From Marinomonas profundimaris (GTDB lineage: Bacteria > Pseudomonadota > Gammaproteobacteria > Pseudomonadales > Marinomonadaceae): a stretch of 64,000 bases of DNA. Shown in pieces: positions 1 to 8,261 of the stretch. The position numbers and the translations under genes were made by a program. The stretch spans positions 1 to 64,000 of the forward strand of contig NZ_AYOZ01000007.1 of the NCBI RefSeq assembly GCF_000508165.1. Direction: 5' to 3'. Every line of letters starts with the position of its first letter. The first letter of the stretch is position 1. The notes beneath the pieces were generated by a model. That model worked only from the letters and a program-made list of their open reading frames with translations. It did not search any database and had not been told where the DNA came from.

Positions 1-28
1 TAGACGATAGACGATAGACGATAGACGA
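1..28. repeat. 7-bp tandem repeat, four copies
   Basis: The unit TAGACGA occurs four times head to tail at the very start of the window and may continue to the left. It lies downstream of the last minus-strand tRNA gene. No coding frame is evident. Copy number of such an array may vary between strains; that is inference. Confidence 0.85.
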
Positions 29-97
29 TTTTGAATTGCGATCTAGAGAAAAACAAGAAATAAAACAAAGAAGAGAAGAAATCATTTATGAGAAGAA

Positions 98-173
98 TGG
101 TGGGCCGTACTGGATTCGAACCAGTGACCAATTGATTAAAAGTCAACTGCTCTACCAACTGAGCTAACGGCCC
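98..173 (-). tRNA. tRNA-Lys (TTT), copy 1
   Basis: A complete 76-nt cloverleaf with encoded CCA. The acceptor stem starts GGGCCGT, the T arm has GGTTCGAATCC, and the anticodon loop CTTTTAA gives anticodon TTT. It is the last gene of the minus-strand tRNA array and is identical to the copy at 396-471. Confidence 0.97.
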
Positions 174-203
174 GCTCATAAACTTATATACAAAATAACC
201 TAA

Positions 204-280
204 TGGTCGGAGTAGAGAGATTCGAACTCCCGACATCCTGCTCCCAAAGCAGGCGCGCTACCAGACTGCGCTATACTCCG
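204..280 (-). tRNA. tRNA-Pro (TGG), copy 1
   Basis: A 77-nt cloverleaf with encoded CCA, acceptor CGGAGTA paired with TACTCCG, and anticodon TGG in the loop TTTGGGA. It lies 3 nt upstream (on the forward axis) of tRNA-Asn and belongs to the 160-bp Pro-Asn duplication (201-360 equals 584-743). Confidence 0.97.
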
Positions 281-283
281 AAA

Positions 284-359
284 TGGCTCCTCGAACTGGA
301 CTCGAACCAGTGACCCAATGATTAACAGTCATTTGCTCTACCAACTGAGCTATCGAGGA
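284..359 (-). tRNA. tRNA-Asn (GTT), copy 1
   Basis: A 76-nt cloverleaf with encoded CCA and acceptor TCCTCGA. The anticodon loop CTGTTAA gives GTT. It is separated from tRNA-Pro by only 3 nt, so the two must be cut from a common transcript. Confidence 0.97.
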
Positions 360-395
360 ATTAATCAGGTAATGCAAGGTTAAGCATTGGGATAG

Positions 396-471
396 TGGTG
401 GGCCGTACTGGATTCGAACCAGTGACCAATTGATTAAAAGTCAACTGCTCTACCAACTGAGCTAACGGCCC
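396..471 (-). tRNA. tRNA-Lys (TTT), copy 2
   Basis: A second 76-nt tRNA-Lys with encoded CCA, identical over its full length to the copy at 98-173 but with different flanking bases. Anticodon TTT. It sits between tRNA-Asn copy 1 and tRNA-His. Confidence 0.97.
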
Positions 472-485
472 GACTATCAGAGTAA

Positions 486-562
486 TGGGGTGGACGATGG
501 GGCTTGAACCCACGACCGCCGGAATCACAATCCGGAGCTCTACCGACTGAGCTACGCCCACC
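486..562 (-). tRNA. tRNA-His (GTG)
   Basis: A 77-nt cloverleaf with encoded CCA and anticodon GTG in the loop TTGTGAT. The extra 5-prime G (position -1), the identity element for histidyl-tRNA synthetase, is encoded and pairs with the discriminator C. It is the only unduplicated gene in the middle of the array. Confidence 0.97.
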
Positions 563-586
563 ATTACTAGGTGATGATAAAATTAA

Positions 587-663
587 TGGTCGGAGTAGAG
601 AGATTCGAACTCCCGACATCCTGCTCCCAAAGCAGGCGCGCTACCAGACTGCGCTATACTCCG
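587..663 (-). tRNA. tRNA-Pro (TGG), copy 2
   Basis: A second tRNA-Pro, 77 nt with CCA, identical to 204-280. It lies 3 nt from tRNA-Asn copy 2, exactly as in the first pair, which shows that the pair was duplicated as one unit. Confidence 0.97.
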
Positions 664-666
664 AAA

Positions 667-742
667 TGGCTCCTCGAACTGGACTCGAACCAGTGACCCA
701 ATGATTAACAGTCATTTGCTCTACCAACTGAGCTATCGAGGA
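667..742 (-). tRNA. tRNA-Asn (GTT), copy 2
   Basis: A second tRNA-Asn, 76 nt with CCA, identical to 284-359, anticodon GTT. Identity between the copies stops one base past the gene end (360/743). Confidence 0.97.
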
Positions 743-784
743 ACTAATTTTATCTTTGCTTGCAACAACTTCCTATTAGGAAGA

Positions 785-875
785 TGGCGGAGGAGGAGAG
801 ATTCGAACTCTCGGTAGGCTATTAACCTACGCCAGTTTTCAAGACTGGTGCATTAAACCGCTCTGCCACCCCTCC
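785..875 (-). tRNA. tRNA-Ser (TGA)
   Basis: A 91-nt class II tRNA with a long variable arm (GTAGGTTAATAGCCTAC), encoded CCA, acceptor GGAGGGG and anticodon TGA in the loop CTTGAAA. It is the first gene of the array and is directly preceded by a strong promoter. Confidence 0.97.
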
Positions 876-891
876 GTTGCGAGCGAGGTGT

Positions 892-919
892 ATAATACTG
901 ATTTGAAATTTCAGTGCAA
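892..919 (-). promoter_or_regulatory. Sigma-70 promoter of the tRNA array
   Basis: On the minus strand TTGCAC (914-919) is followed after 16 bp by TATTAT (892-897), then by a GC-rich discriminator running to the tRNA-Ser gene. Near-consensus boxes with a GC-rich discriminator are typical of stable-RNA promoters. It probably drives all eight tRNA genes. Confidence 0.8.
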
Positions 920-937
920 CCTCTTTTTGAAAAAACT

Positions 938-2002
938 TTAACTTTTTTCGCTCACGTAGCCTTGCTCAGGAGCGGACCGAATCCAAACGTTCGAATACCA
1001 GTAATAATGCTTGCCCGTATTATCTGGCATAGTGCAGTTGATTCGACCACGGCCAACGCCGAAAGGCTTATTCGCTGTGGCTATCACTTCACTCTTTGAC
1101 ACCCAATTCAATGACGCCTTACCCTGCCCTGCCACATAGCACGCTAGGTCTTTAAGGCGGTACTTACCTTCCTTAAAGGTTAAGCGAATTGATACAGATT
1201 GATCGGTCGCAAAGTCGCCGCCAGTTTGTTCCGCTAGCAAAGGCATGGGCTTTGCATTCAACTTGGTTTTCAGCGTTGATAACTTAGAGTACGCACCGGA
1301 TGCTGGAAAACGCGGAAGGTTCTCAAAATCAGAGTCTGCACTCACCACACCAGATTGTTGCCCGAATGCCATGATGCCTCTCTCTTTCATCATCGTTCGA
1401 ATCGTAATATTGGATTCACCATAAGGATAAGCCAGCATTTTAGGCGAATGCCCTAAGTTTTCGAGTAGCAGATTCTCGACCGTATCAACTTCTTCCGTCA
1501 TACGCGATAACCAAGCTTCGTCAGACTCACCCTTTTCTTTACGTAACATATAAGGATGACGAATCGTATGGTTCGCAAACACACCACCAGACGCTTCCAT
1601 CTCTTTCATTTGTTGCCACGTTAAAAAGCTGCGGCTCTGACGCTCAACAGGTTCCGTATTGATAAATACCGTAAAAGGGAAATTTCTTTCTTTCAGGATA
1701 GGAAAGCCACCTTGATAAATGTTGCGATACGCATCATCAAAAGAAATGGCGACGGCTTTCTCGGGCAAAGGCTTATGCGCTCTTAAATCGTCTAATGCAG
1801 AGCGAAGGTCAACGACCTGGAACCCCGCCGTTTTCAAATAATCCATGTGCTCGGTGAACTGCTCTGGCGTCACCGATGTCGATTTTGGTGAACTGGTACT
1901 CACATGATGATATTGAAGAACGGGTAAATAATCCTGAGCCTGAGCCACCATACTGACGCTTAATGCTCCCAACAAGATGCCACAGTGAACCTTTGACAAC
2001 AT
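938..2002 (-). CDS. Secreted polysaccharide deacetylase family protein
   Basis: A 354-residue carbohydrate esterase of the NodB fold, predicted to remove N- or O-acetyl groups from a polysaccharide in the periplasm. I chose the ATG at 2002 because AGAGGA lies at proper spacing and the following 22 residues form a clean signal peptide ending AQA. The core starts at YLPVLQYHHV (about 25-34). The metal-binding SFDD is at 87-90 and the HxxxH motif (HTIRH) at 145-149, with AYPYGE further on. About 130 C-terminal residues lie beyond the catalytic core and contain two Cys. No exopolysaccharide genes lie nearby, so the substrate is unknown. Confidence 0.85.
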   Translation of the reverse strand: MLSKVHCGILLGALSVSMVAQAQDYLPVLQYHHVSTSSPKSTSVTPEQFTEHMDYLKTAGFQVVDLRSALDDLRAHKPLPEKAVAISFDDAYRNIYQGGFPILKERNFPFTVFINTEPVERQSRSFLTWQQMKEMEASGGVFANHTIRHPYMLRKEKGESDEAWLSRMTEEVDTVENLLLENLGHSPKMLAYPYGESNITIRTMMKERGIMAFGQQSGVVSADSDFENLPRFPASGAYSKLSTLKTKLNAKPMPLLAEQTGGDFATDQSVSIRLTFKEGKYRLKDLACYVAGQGKASLNWVSKSEVIATANKPFGVGRGRINCTMPDNTGKHYYWYSNVWIRSAPEQGYVSEKS

Positions 2003-2199
2003 GCCATTTCCTCTTTGTTTAAAATTTGTCCTCATTCTACGCGACGAACCAACCGAAAGACCAGCACAGCCACCAAAGATGATCACAAACTGTTATGGCC
2101 AATTTCTAACATCACTGCATCTACTTTTATTTTGGTGCCCAACCTACACTCAATAAACACGAACCACGCATTACGACCAGATCCTTGAAGGGCAAGACC

Positions 2200-3396
2200 A
2201 TGAGCAAAAAAGCATTTTACACTCAACTAAACACGCAACTCCAAGCACTCAAAGAGCAAGGTCTCTATAAACAAGAGCGCCCTCTTATTACCCCTCAATC
2301 TAGCCAGATAACCACCGCCGACAATCGTCCTTTAATTAACCTATGCGCGAATAACTACCTTGGGCTGGCTAACGATAGCGATGTGACCGAAGCGGCACAC
2401 AAGGCACTAGACGATTATGGTTATGGCATGGCGTCTGTGCGCTTTATCTGCGGTACACAAAACATTCATACCGAACTCGAAAGAAAGCTGAGCGACTTTC
2501 TCAAAATGGAAGACACGATTCTGTATTCCTCCTGCTTTGATGCCAATGCCGGTCTTTTTGAAACCCTACTTGGTAAAGAAGACGCGATCATCAGCGATGC
2601 GTTAAATCATGCCAGTATTATCGACGGCATCCGCCTGTGCAAAGCCGCGCGTTATCGCTACGCCAACAATGACATGAAAGAGCTCGAAGCCAACCTTCAG
2701 CAAGCAGATAAAGACGGCGCAAAAACCAAGCTCATTGTCACCGATGGTGTGTTTTCCATGGATGGCATTATTGCCGACCTTAAATCCATCTGCGACCTAG
2801 CCGATAAATACGATGCTCTTGTGATGGTGGACGACTCTCACGCCGTAGGTTTCCTTGGCGAGAACGGGCGAGGCAGCCACGAATATTGCGATGTCTTAGG
2901 AAGAGTAGACATTATTACCGGCACATTAGGCAAAGCACTGGGCGGTGCGTCTGGCGGTTACACCAGCGCATCGAAAAACATTGTCGACTGGCTGCGTCAG
3001 CGCTCTCGCCCGTATTTGTTCTCAAACTCTCTTGCACCGGTTATTACCGCCACCAGCATCAAAATTCTTGAGTCTCTTAAAACAGGTAACGCGGCTCGCC
3101 AGAAGCTCAAAGCCAATAGTCTGTATTTTCGCACCAAGATGACAGAGCTCGGCTTCCATCTCGTTCCTGGCGACCATCCCATCATTCCGGTAATTTTAGG
3201 TGAAGCAACACTCGCACAAGCGGTCGCGAATGCGCTATATAAAGAAGGGATATTTGTAACTGGATTCGCCTATCCTGTTGTCCCAATGGGAAAAGCCAGA
3301 ATCCGCACGCAAATGTCGGCATCACTGACCACGGAACAGCTCGATCAAGCCATTGCCGCCTTTGCGAAAGTCGGCCGTGAAATGGATATTATTTAA
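2200..3396 (+). CDS. kbl: Glycine C-acetyltransferase (2-amino-3-ketobutyrate CoA ligase)
   Basis: A cytoplasmic PLP enzyme that cleaves 2-amino-3-ketobutyrate with CoA to glycine and acetyl-CoA, the second step of threonine breakdown. At 398 residues it has the length of the E. coli enzyme. An in-frame TTG lies 15 nt upstream, but the ATG at 2200 follows AAGG at good spacing and gives the family length. The PLP lysine is K245 in [10 protein letters not shown]; the cofactor-contacting DDSHAVG is at 211-217. The tdh gene starts 11 nt after its stop, with its own AAGGA site, so kbl-tdh form an operon that converts threonine through the unstable intermediate. Confidence 0.97.
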   Translation: MSKKAFYTQLNTQLQALKEQGLYKQERPLITPQSSQITTADNRPLINLCANNYLGLANDSDVTEAAHKALDDYGYGMASVRFICGTQNIHTELERKLSDFLKMEDTILYSSCFDANAGLFETLLGKEDAIISDALNHASIIDGIRLCKAARYRYANNDMKELEANLQQADKDGAKTKLIVTDGVFSMDGIIADLKSICDLADKYDALVMVDDSHAVGFLGENGRGSHEYCDVLGRVDIITGTLGKALGGASGGYTSASKNIVDWLRQRSRPYLFSNSLAPVITATSIKILESLKTGNAARQKLKANSLYFRTKMTELGFHLVPGDHPIIPVILGEATLAQAVANALYKEGIFVTGFAYPVVPMGKARIRTQMSASLTTEQLDQAIAAFAKVGREMDII

Positions 3397-3407
3397 GGAA
3401 TCAAATA

Positions 3408-4433
3408 ATGAAAACGCTTGCTAAGCTTCATGCCGAGAAAGGCATTTGGATGAACGATGTTGCCCACCCAGAATGCGGGCACAATGATGTTGTTATCAAA
3501 ATACGAAAAACGGCAATTTGCGGAACCGACATGCACATTTATCATTGGGATGACTGGGCTCAGAGTACGATTCCAGTACCAATGACCGTCGGCCATGAAT
3601 TTGTCGGCGAAATCGCAGAAATAGGACCAGAAGTCGTCGGGTTCAACATTGGAGATCGCGTGTCCGGTGAAGGTCACATTACCTGCGGTCATTGTCGAAA
3701 CTGTCATGCAGGTCGCCGCCACTTGTGTCGAAAAACCATGGGCGTGGGCGTTAACCGTACTGGCGCGTTCGCTGAGTATCTGGTAATCCCCGCCAGCAAT
3801 GCCTTTAAAATTCCAGATAACATCAGCGATGAAATGGCCGCCATATTTGACCCATTCGGCAATGCGACACACACAGCGCTGTCGTTTGACCTCATTGGTG
3901 AAGATGTTTTAATCACGGGGGCAGGCCCAATTGGCGCCATGGCGGCCGCTATTGCCAAGCACGTCGGCGCGCGTAACGTGGTCATTACCGATGTAAACGA
4001 CTTCCGCCTGGATCTAGCCAAAAAACTGGGCGCGACACGTACTGTCAACGTCAGCAAAGAATCACTGCAAGACGTGATGATTGAACTGGACATGCACGAA
4101 GGCTTTGATGTTGGCTTAGAAATGTCCGGCAACGATCAAGCCTTTCGCTCCATGTTGGAGAACATGAATCACGGTGGAAAAATCGCCATGCTGGGCATTC
4201 CTGGCAAAGAAACGACCATCGACTGGAATCAAGTCATTTTCAAAGGTCTCATTATTAAAGGCATTTATGGTCGTGAAATGTATGAGACGTGGTACAAAAT
4301 GGTCGCCATGTTGCAATCAGGTTTAGACATTAGCCCGATTATTACGCATCGTTTTGCCGTGGATAACTTCCAACAGGGCTTCGACGCCATGGCGTCTGGT
4401 CAATCTGGTAAAGTCGTTCTCGACTGGAATTAA
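3408..4433 (+). CDS. tdh: L-threonine 3-dehydrogenase
   Basis: Oxidises L-threonine to 2-amino-3-ketobutyrate with NAD+, feeding the adjacent Kbl. It is 341 residues, exactly the E. coli length. This is a zinc-dependent medium-chain dehydrogenase: catalytic-zinc Cys38 (AICGTD) and His63-Glu64 (GHEF), structural-zinc Cys93, Cys96, Cys99 and Cys107, and the Rossmann motif GAGPIG near residue 175. The start is supported by AAGGA just after the kbl stop. A large imperfect palindrome follows the gene. Confidence 0.98.
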   Translation: MKTLAKLHAEKGIWMNDVAHPECGHNDVVIKIRKTAICGTDMHIYHWDDWAQSTIPVPMTVGHEFVGEIAEIGPEVVGFNIGDRVSGEGHITCGHCRNCHAGRRHLCRKTMGVGVNRTGAFAEYLVIPASNAFKIPDNISDEMAAIFDPFGNATHTALSFDLIGEDVLITGAGPIGAMAAAIAKHVGARNVVITDVNDFRLDLAKKLGATRTVNVSKESLQDVMIELDMHEGFDVGLEMSGNDQAFRSMLENMNHGGKIAMLGIPGKETTIDWNQVIFKGLIIKGIYGREMYETWYKMVAMLQSGLDISPIITHRFAVDNFQQGFDAMASGQSGKVVLDWN

Positions 4434-4446
4434 ATGCACTAGGTTA

Positions 4447-4492
4447 TTGCGTCTAGAAGATGATCGCGTTAGCGTAATTCTTTTAGACGCAA
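4447..4492. repeat. Imperfect palindrome downstream of tdh
   Basis: Arms at 4447-4460 and 4479-4492 pair in 13 of 14 positions (TTGCGTCTA on the left, TAGACGCAA on the right). The loop holds a smaller dyad, CGC-GTTA-GCG. No T-run follows, so it is not a standard intrinsic terminator. It may stabilise the 3-prime end of kbl-tdh mRNA or be an extragenic palindrome. Confidence 0.6.
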
Positions 4493-4505
4493 ACTGAGTA
4501 AAAAC

Positions 4506-5303
4506 ATGTTGGAAATTGGCACGCAAGCACATCCGCTTCCTCATCAAGATGCGCTTTATATATTGCTACATCGCAGCCAAGTCTTGGTTGAACAAGACAA
4601 TCAGTTTTTGATCCCATTCACTCATTTCCAACCCAATGCAAAAATGGGCGCGGTTTACTGTGGCCAATGGCGACAGAAAGACATCTTTGTTTGCAATTTC
4701 GAATCCATTCCGAAAGGGTTTGATGAAATCGGCTTAAGAGAGCTGCTGTTCCAGCAAGACAATGACAGCTACCTGTTGCTCAGTCGGGCTCACCAACTGG
4801 CAACGTGGAATAAAGACCATCAGTTTTGTGGACGTTGCGGCACAGCAATGAGAGAAAAACACCCAACCGAACACACGAAAATTTGCCCTAAATGCACTTT
4901 GCGTCACTATCCGCGTATATCTCCGTGCATCATTGTCTCCATTCGTAAAGGTGATCACATTTTGCTTGCCCGTGGATTGCACGCGCCAAAAGGCAAATTC
5001 AGTAACATTGCCGGCTTTGTCGAAGCAGGGGAAACCTTAGAACAAGCCGTGGCTCGCGAAGTACGAGAAGAAGTCGGGCTTGAAGTCTCGAATATTCAAT
5101 ATATCGACAGCCAGCCTTGGTCTTTTCCTCATCAGCTCATGGTGGGATTTTTTGCAGACTACACAAGTGGCGACATTGCTCCAGCGCCTGGAGAAATAGA
5201 CGAAGCTGATTGGTATCACATCGATGACCTACCGCACATACCCAACAGCGCCACCATATCTGGCCAACTTATTTTGCAACATATAAAACACATAAAAAGC
5301 TAA
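4506..5303 (+). CDS. nudC: NAD(H)/NADH pyrophosphatase, Nudix family
   Basis: Hydrolyses NAD(H) to NMN(H) and AMP; in E. coli NudC also removes NAD caps from RNA. It has 265 residues, slightly longer than the E. coli protein. Zinc ribbon Cys108, Cys111, Cys127 and Cys130; Nudix box at about 170-192 (G-x5-E-x7-REVREEVGL); and the NudC-specific QPWSFPHQ at 203-210, which sets NADH preference. The gene stands alone between the tdh palindrome and a terminator hairpin. Confidence 0.95.
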   Translation: MLEIGTQAHPLPHQDALYILLHRSQVLVEQDNQFLIPFTHFQPNAKMGAVYCGQWRQKDIFVCNFESIPKGFDEIGLRELLFQQDNDSYLLLSRAHQLATWNKDHQFCGRCGTAMREKHPTEHTKICPKCTLRHYPRISPCIIVSIRKGDHILLARGLHAPKGKFSNIAGFVEAGETLEQAVAREVREEVGLEVSNIQYIDSQPWSFPHQLMVGFFADYTSGDIAPAPGEIDEADWYHIDDLPHIPNSATISGQLILQHIKHIKS

Positions 5304-5363
5304 CCAATGCCTTGCGAAATGGAACCATTATTAAATCAAAACAAACAGATATAAAGGCGTCTT

Positions 5364-5384
5364 AATGGCGCGTGCCATTTTTTT
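5364..5384 (+). terminator. Intrinsic terminator after nudC
   Basis: AATGGC and GCCATT pair around the loop GCGT and are followed by a run of T residues, about 60 nt after the nudC stop. Confidence 0.65.
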
Positions 5385-5440
5385 GTCACAATAAGTCGTT
5401 AAGGTAAGTGCATATTTATTACTCATTTCGGAGAATAACA

Positions 5441-7126
5441 ATGCGCTTCCCTAAGATCATCCCTTTATGCACAAGCGTCGCCATTCTTGGCGGCTGCGCA
5501 ACTACCATTCCAGTAACTACCTCACCAATAACGACATCGTCCATTAACTTAGAATTCCTTGGGCGCTATGAATCCGGCGTATTTGACGCCAGTGCCGCTG
5601 AAATCGTTACCTACGATGCCAAAACGCAAGAAACCTTCGTCGTAAATGCCAACTCAGGAAAAATCGACGTGTTGTCTATGGCAAACCCAGCCGCACCAGT
5701 AAAAATCAAAACATTGGACGTTGGCGCTGATGTGGCCGCGTTAACAGGCTTGCCACTTGGCGCGGCAAACAGTGTCAGCGTTCATGATGGCGTCATCGCG
5801 GTGGCGATAGAAGCCAAAACAAAACAAGATTTTGGCTACATCGCTTTTTATCACGTCGGCAACCACGCGTTTATCAACGCACTTCAAGTCGGAGCATTAC
5901 CCGACATGGTGACGTTTTCACCGAACGGAGAATTTGTCGTCGTCGCGAATGAAGGCGAGCCAAACGACGATTACACAGTCGACCCCGAAGGCAGCGTGAG
6001 CATTATCAATATCCCTAATGATATTTTCACACTGACTCAACGCGACGTTACACAAATTTCCTTTCGCGACTTCAACGACGGTGGCACACGTGCAATGGAA
6101 CGCCCTGCAGGTTTGCGTATCTTTGGTCCGAACGCCAGCGTGGCACAAGACCTAGAACCCGAATACATCACAGTATCAAAAGACAGCCGCTACGCTTATG
6201 TTTCGCTACAAGAAAATAACGGCATTGCAAAAATCGACCTGTCTAACAAGCACGTTGATGCTCTCTGGGCGCTTGGCGTCAAAGATTACAACGTAGTGGG
6301 CAATGAACTCGACATCAGCGATAAAGACAACGTCATCCAATTCCAAAACTGGCCGGTATTTGGTTTATACCAACCAGACACCATTGCGTCTTATTCTATC
6401 AATGGAAAAACCTACCTTGTGACCGCGAACGAAGGCGATTCACGAGACTATAAAGGCTTTAGCGAAGAATACCGAGTCGCGGATTTGTCCAAAGAACTTA
6501 ATAGTAAACTGGCACTCACAATCCCGTTACGTCACGTAATAGAAGGCAACATTGACGATAAGAACAATCTGGGACGTATGAAGTTCACCAGCACATTAGG
6601 CGCGGAAGATTGCCAACTCACAAAAGGTGCACCTGACAACTGCACATATACTGCAATATATGGTTACGGTGCGCGTTCTTTCTCTATTTGGAGTGGTGAC
6701 ACAGGACAGCAGATTTTCGACAGCGGCAGCGACTTCGAACGCATTACGGCAAACGCATTAGGTGAAGACGGTTTCAACGCATCAAACGATGACAATAAAT
6801 CCGACGCCCGCAGCGACGACAAAGGCCCAGAACCAGAAGCGCTAACACTTGGTCAAATCAATGGCCACACTTACGCCTTTATTGGCCTTGAAAGAGTCGG
6901 TGGCATTATGGTGTACGACATCACAAATCCGCAAGAAAGCCACTTTATTCAATACCTAACCAGCCGTAATTTTAAGGCCGATCCAACGTCGTCTGACGCG
7001 GGAGACCTTGGGCCGGAAGGCATGGCATTTGTATCAAAAGAAGACAGCCCGAACGGAAAAGCCTTGTTGATTGTTGGTAACGAAGTCAGCGGCACGACAT
7101 CGGTCTATACCATAGAAGAAAAGTAA
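5441..7126 (+). CDS. Choice-of-anchor I family lipoprotein (beta-propeller-like)
   Basis: A 561-residue exported protein of the choice-of-anchor I family. The ATG at 5441 follows GGAG and opens a lipoprotein signal peptide with lipobox LGGC (Cys19). The body carries repeated propeller-like strands and family hallmarks such as VVVANEGEPNDDY, VTANEGDSRDY, GPEPEALTLG and GGIMVYDITNP. These acidic loops suggest metal (calcium) binding, as inference. The family is widespread in marine bacteria and sometimes linked to alkaline-phosphatase-like activity, but no function can be assigned from sequence. Single gene, followed by a hairpin. Confidence 0.85.
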   Translation: MRFPKIIPLCTSVAILGGCATTIPVTTSPITTSSINLEFLGRYESGVFDASAAEIVTYDAKTQETFVVNANSGKIDVLSMANPAAPVKIKTLDVGADVAALTGLPLGAANSVSVHDGVIAVAIEAKTKQDFGYIAFYHVGNHAFINALQVGALPDMVTFSPNGEFVVVANEGEPNDDYTVDPEGSVSIINIPNDIFTLTQRDVTQISFRDFNDGGTRAMERPAGLRIFGPNASVAQDLEPEYITVSKDSRYAYVSLQENNGIAKIDLSNKHVDALWALGVKDYNVVGNELDISDKDNVIQFQNWPVFGLYQPDTIASYSINGKTYLVTANEGDSRDYKGFSEEYRVADLSKELNSKLALTIPLRHVIEGNIDDKNNLGRMKFTSTLGAEDCQLTKGAPDNCTYTAIYGYGARSFSIWSGDTGQQIFDSGSDFERITANALGEDGFNASNDDNKSDARSDDKGPEPEALTLGQINGHTYAFIGLERVGGIMVYDITNPQESHFIQYLTSRNFKADPTSSDAGDLGPEGMAFVSKEDSPNGKALLIVGNEVSGTTSVYTIEEK

Positions 7127-7138
7127 CCCCTTAAAAAG

Positions 7139-7167
7139 ACACAAGCCTTGTGAATAAAGGCTTGTGT
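7139..7167 (+). terminator. Hairpin after the choice-of-anchor gene
   Basis: An 11-bp perfect stem (ACACAAGCCTT with AAGGCTTGTGT) around a 7-nt loop, 12 nt after the stop codon. The downstream T-tract is poor, so termination strength is uncertain. Confidence 0.55.
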
Positions 7168-7265
7168 CCATTCATCTAACAAGACCTCCCAAACACCACT
7201 CTGCGCTATGGCTTTCCCCTTCCTTTTCTCTATACTAGCCTCCTTTCCAAGTACAACAGAATGAG

Positions 7266-8180
7266 ATGAGTGTGGAAGAATTACTAAGATCAATAGAAGA
7301 AAAAGTCAGGCCGCTGATTGGTCAAGGGAAAGTCGCGGACTATATTCCCGCGCTGGCCAATGTGAATCCTGATCAATTTGGTATTGCCATCTACAGTAAT
7401 GACGGCGCTCTTTATCACGTTGGCCAAGCCAAGAAAAACTTCTCCATTCAAAGCATCTCAAAGGTCTTTAGCTTAACCCTTGCGATGAAACATTATGGTG
7501 AAGACATGTGGCAACGCGTTGGTAGGGAACCCTCTGGCAATCCATTTAATTCATTGGTGCAACTAGAATACGAAGTCGGTATTCCTCGTAACCCCTTCAT
7601 CAACGCAGGCGCACTTGTCGTCAGCGACATGAACCACTCTCGTTTTGCTTCGCCACATTACGCCATGCGGGAGTTTATTCGCCGTTTGGCAGGAAATCCT
7701 AAATTACGTTCCGATAAAGTGGTGTCGAACTCGGAATACGAATTTCGAGCTCGCAACGCGTCCATGGCGTACCTGATGAAAGCATTCGGTAATTTTGAGA
7801 ACGATGTTGAAGCCGTTTTGCACAACTATTTTGATAACTGTGCCATGCGCATGAACTGCATTGATCTCGCCAAAGCCTTTAGCTTCCTTGCGAACAAAGG
7901 CTACTGTCGACACACAGGTGAGCAAGTATTAACTCGCCGCGAAACGACTCAGGTAAACGGCTTGCTCGCCACCAGCGGACTGTATGATGAAGCAGGAAAT
8001 TTTGCTTATCGTGTTGGTTTACCGGGAAAAAGTGGTGTGGGTGGTGGCATTATCGCCATCGTACCAAATCGATTTTCGATTTGCGTTTGGTCGCCGGAAT
8101 TGAATGAATCTGGCAATTCCTTAGCGGGCATGGCGGCGCTGGAAGCGTTGTCAGAAAGCATTGGCTGGTCGGTATTCTGA
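7266..8180 (+). CDS. glsA: Glutaminase
   Basis: Deamidates L-glutamine to glutamate and ammonia in the cytoplasm; may serve acid resistance or nitrogen balance. It has 304 residues, the usual length for the serine-dependent glutaminase family (E. coli YbaS/GlsA). The catalytic Ser63-x-x-Lys66 pair is visible in IQSISKVF, followed by the family motif NPFINAGA near 109-116 and a glycine-rich KSGVGGGI close to the C-terminus. Upstream ATGs run into stops; the ribosome site is weak. It converges on ppnN, with a shared bidirectional terminator between them. Confidence 0.96.
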   Translation: MSVEELLRSIEEKVRPLIGQGKVADYIPALANVNPDQFGIAIYSNDGALYHVGQAKKNFSIQSISKVFSLTLAMKHYGEDMWQRVGREPSGNPFNSLVQLEYEVGIPRNPFINAGALVVSDMNHSRFASPHYAMREFIRRLAGNPKLRSDKVVSNSEYEFRARNASMAYLMKAFGNFENDVEAVLHNYFDNCAMRMNCIDLAKAFSFLANKGYCRHTGEQVLTRRETTQVNGLLATSGLYDEAGNFAYRVGLPGKSGVGGGIIAIVPNRFSICVWSPELNESGNSLAGMAALEALSESIGWSVF

Positions 8181-8215
8181 TCATTACCCCAACAGTTACC
8201 GCGATTTGGCATAGA

Positions 8216-8243
8216 AAAAAGGGCTTCATGAGAAGCCCTTTTT
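8216..8243. terminator. Bidirectional terminator between glsA and ppnN
   Basis: AAAAAGGGCTTC and GAAGCCCTTTTT pair around ATGA. A-run and T-run flank the stem on either side, so it can stop transcription of both convergent genes. Confidence 0.9.
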
Positions 8244-8261
8244 ATTGAACAGACGGAAACA

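Noticed and set aside
361-704. Several short reading frames across the tRNA genes on both strands
   Set aside because: They consist entirely of tRNA sequence read in protein frames. No ribosome sites and no protein family resemblance.
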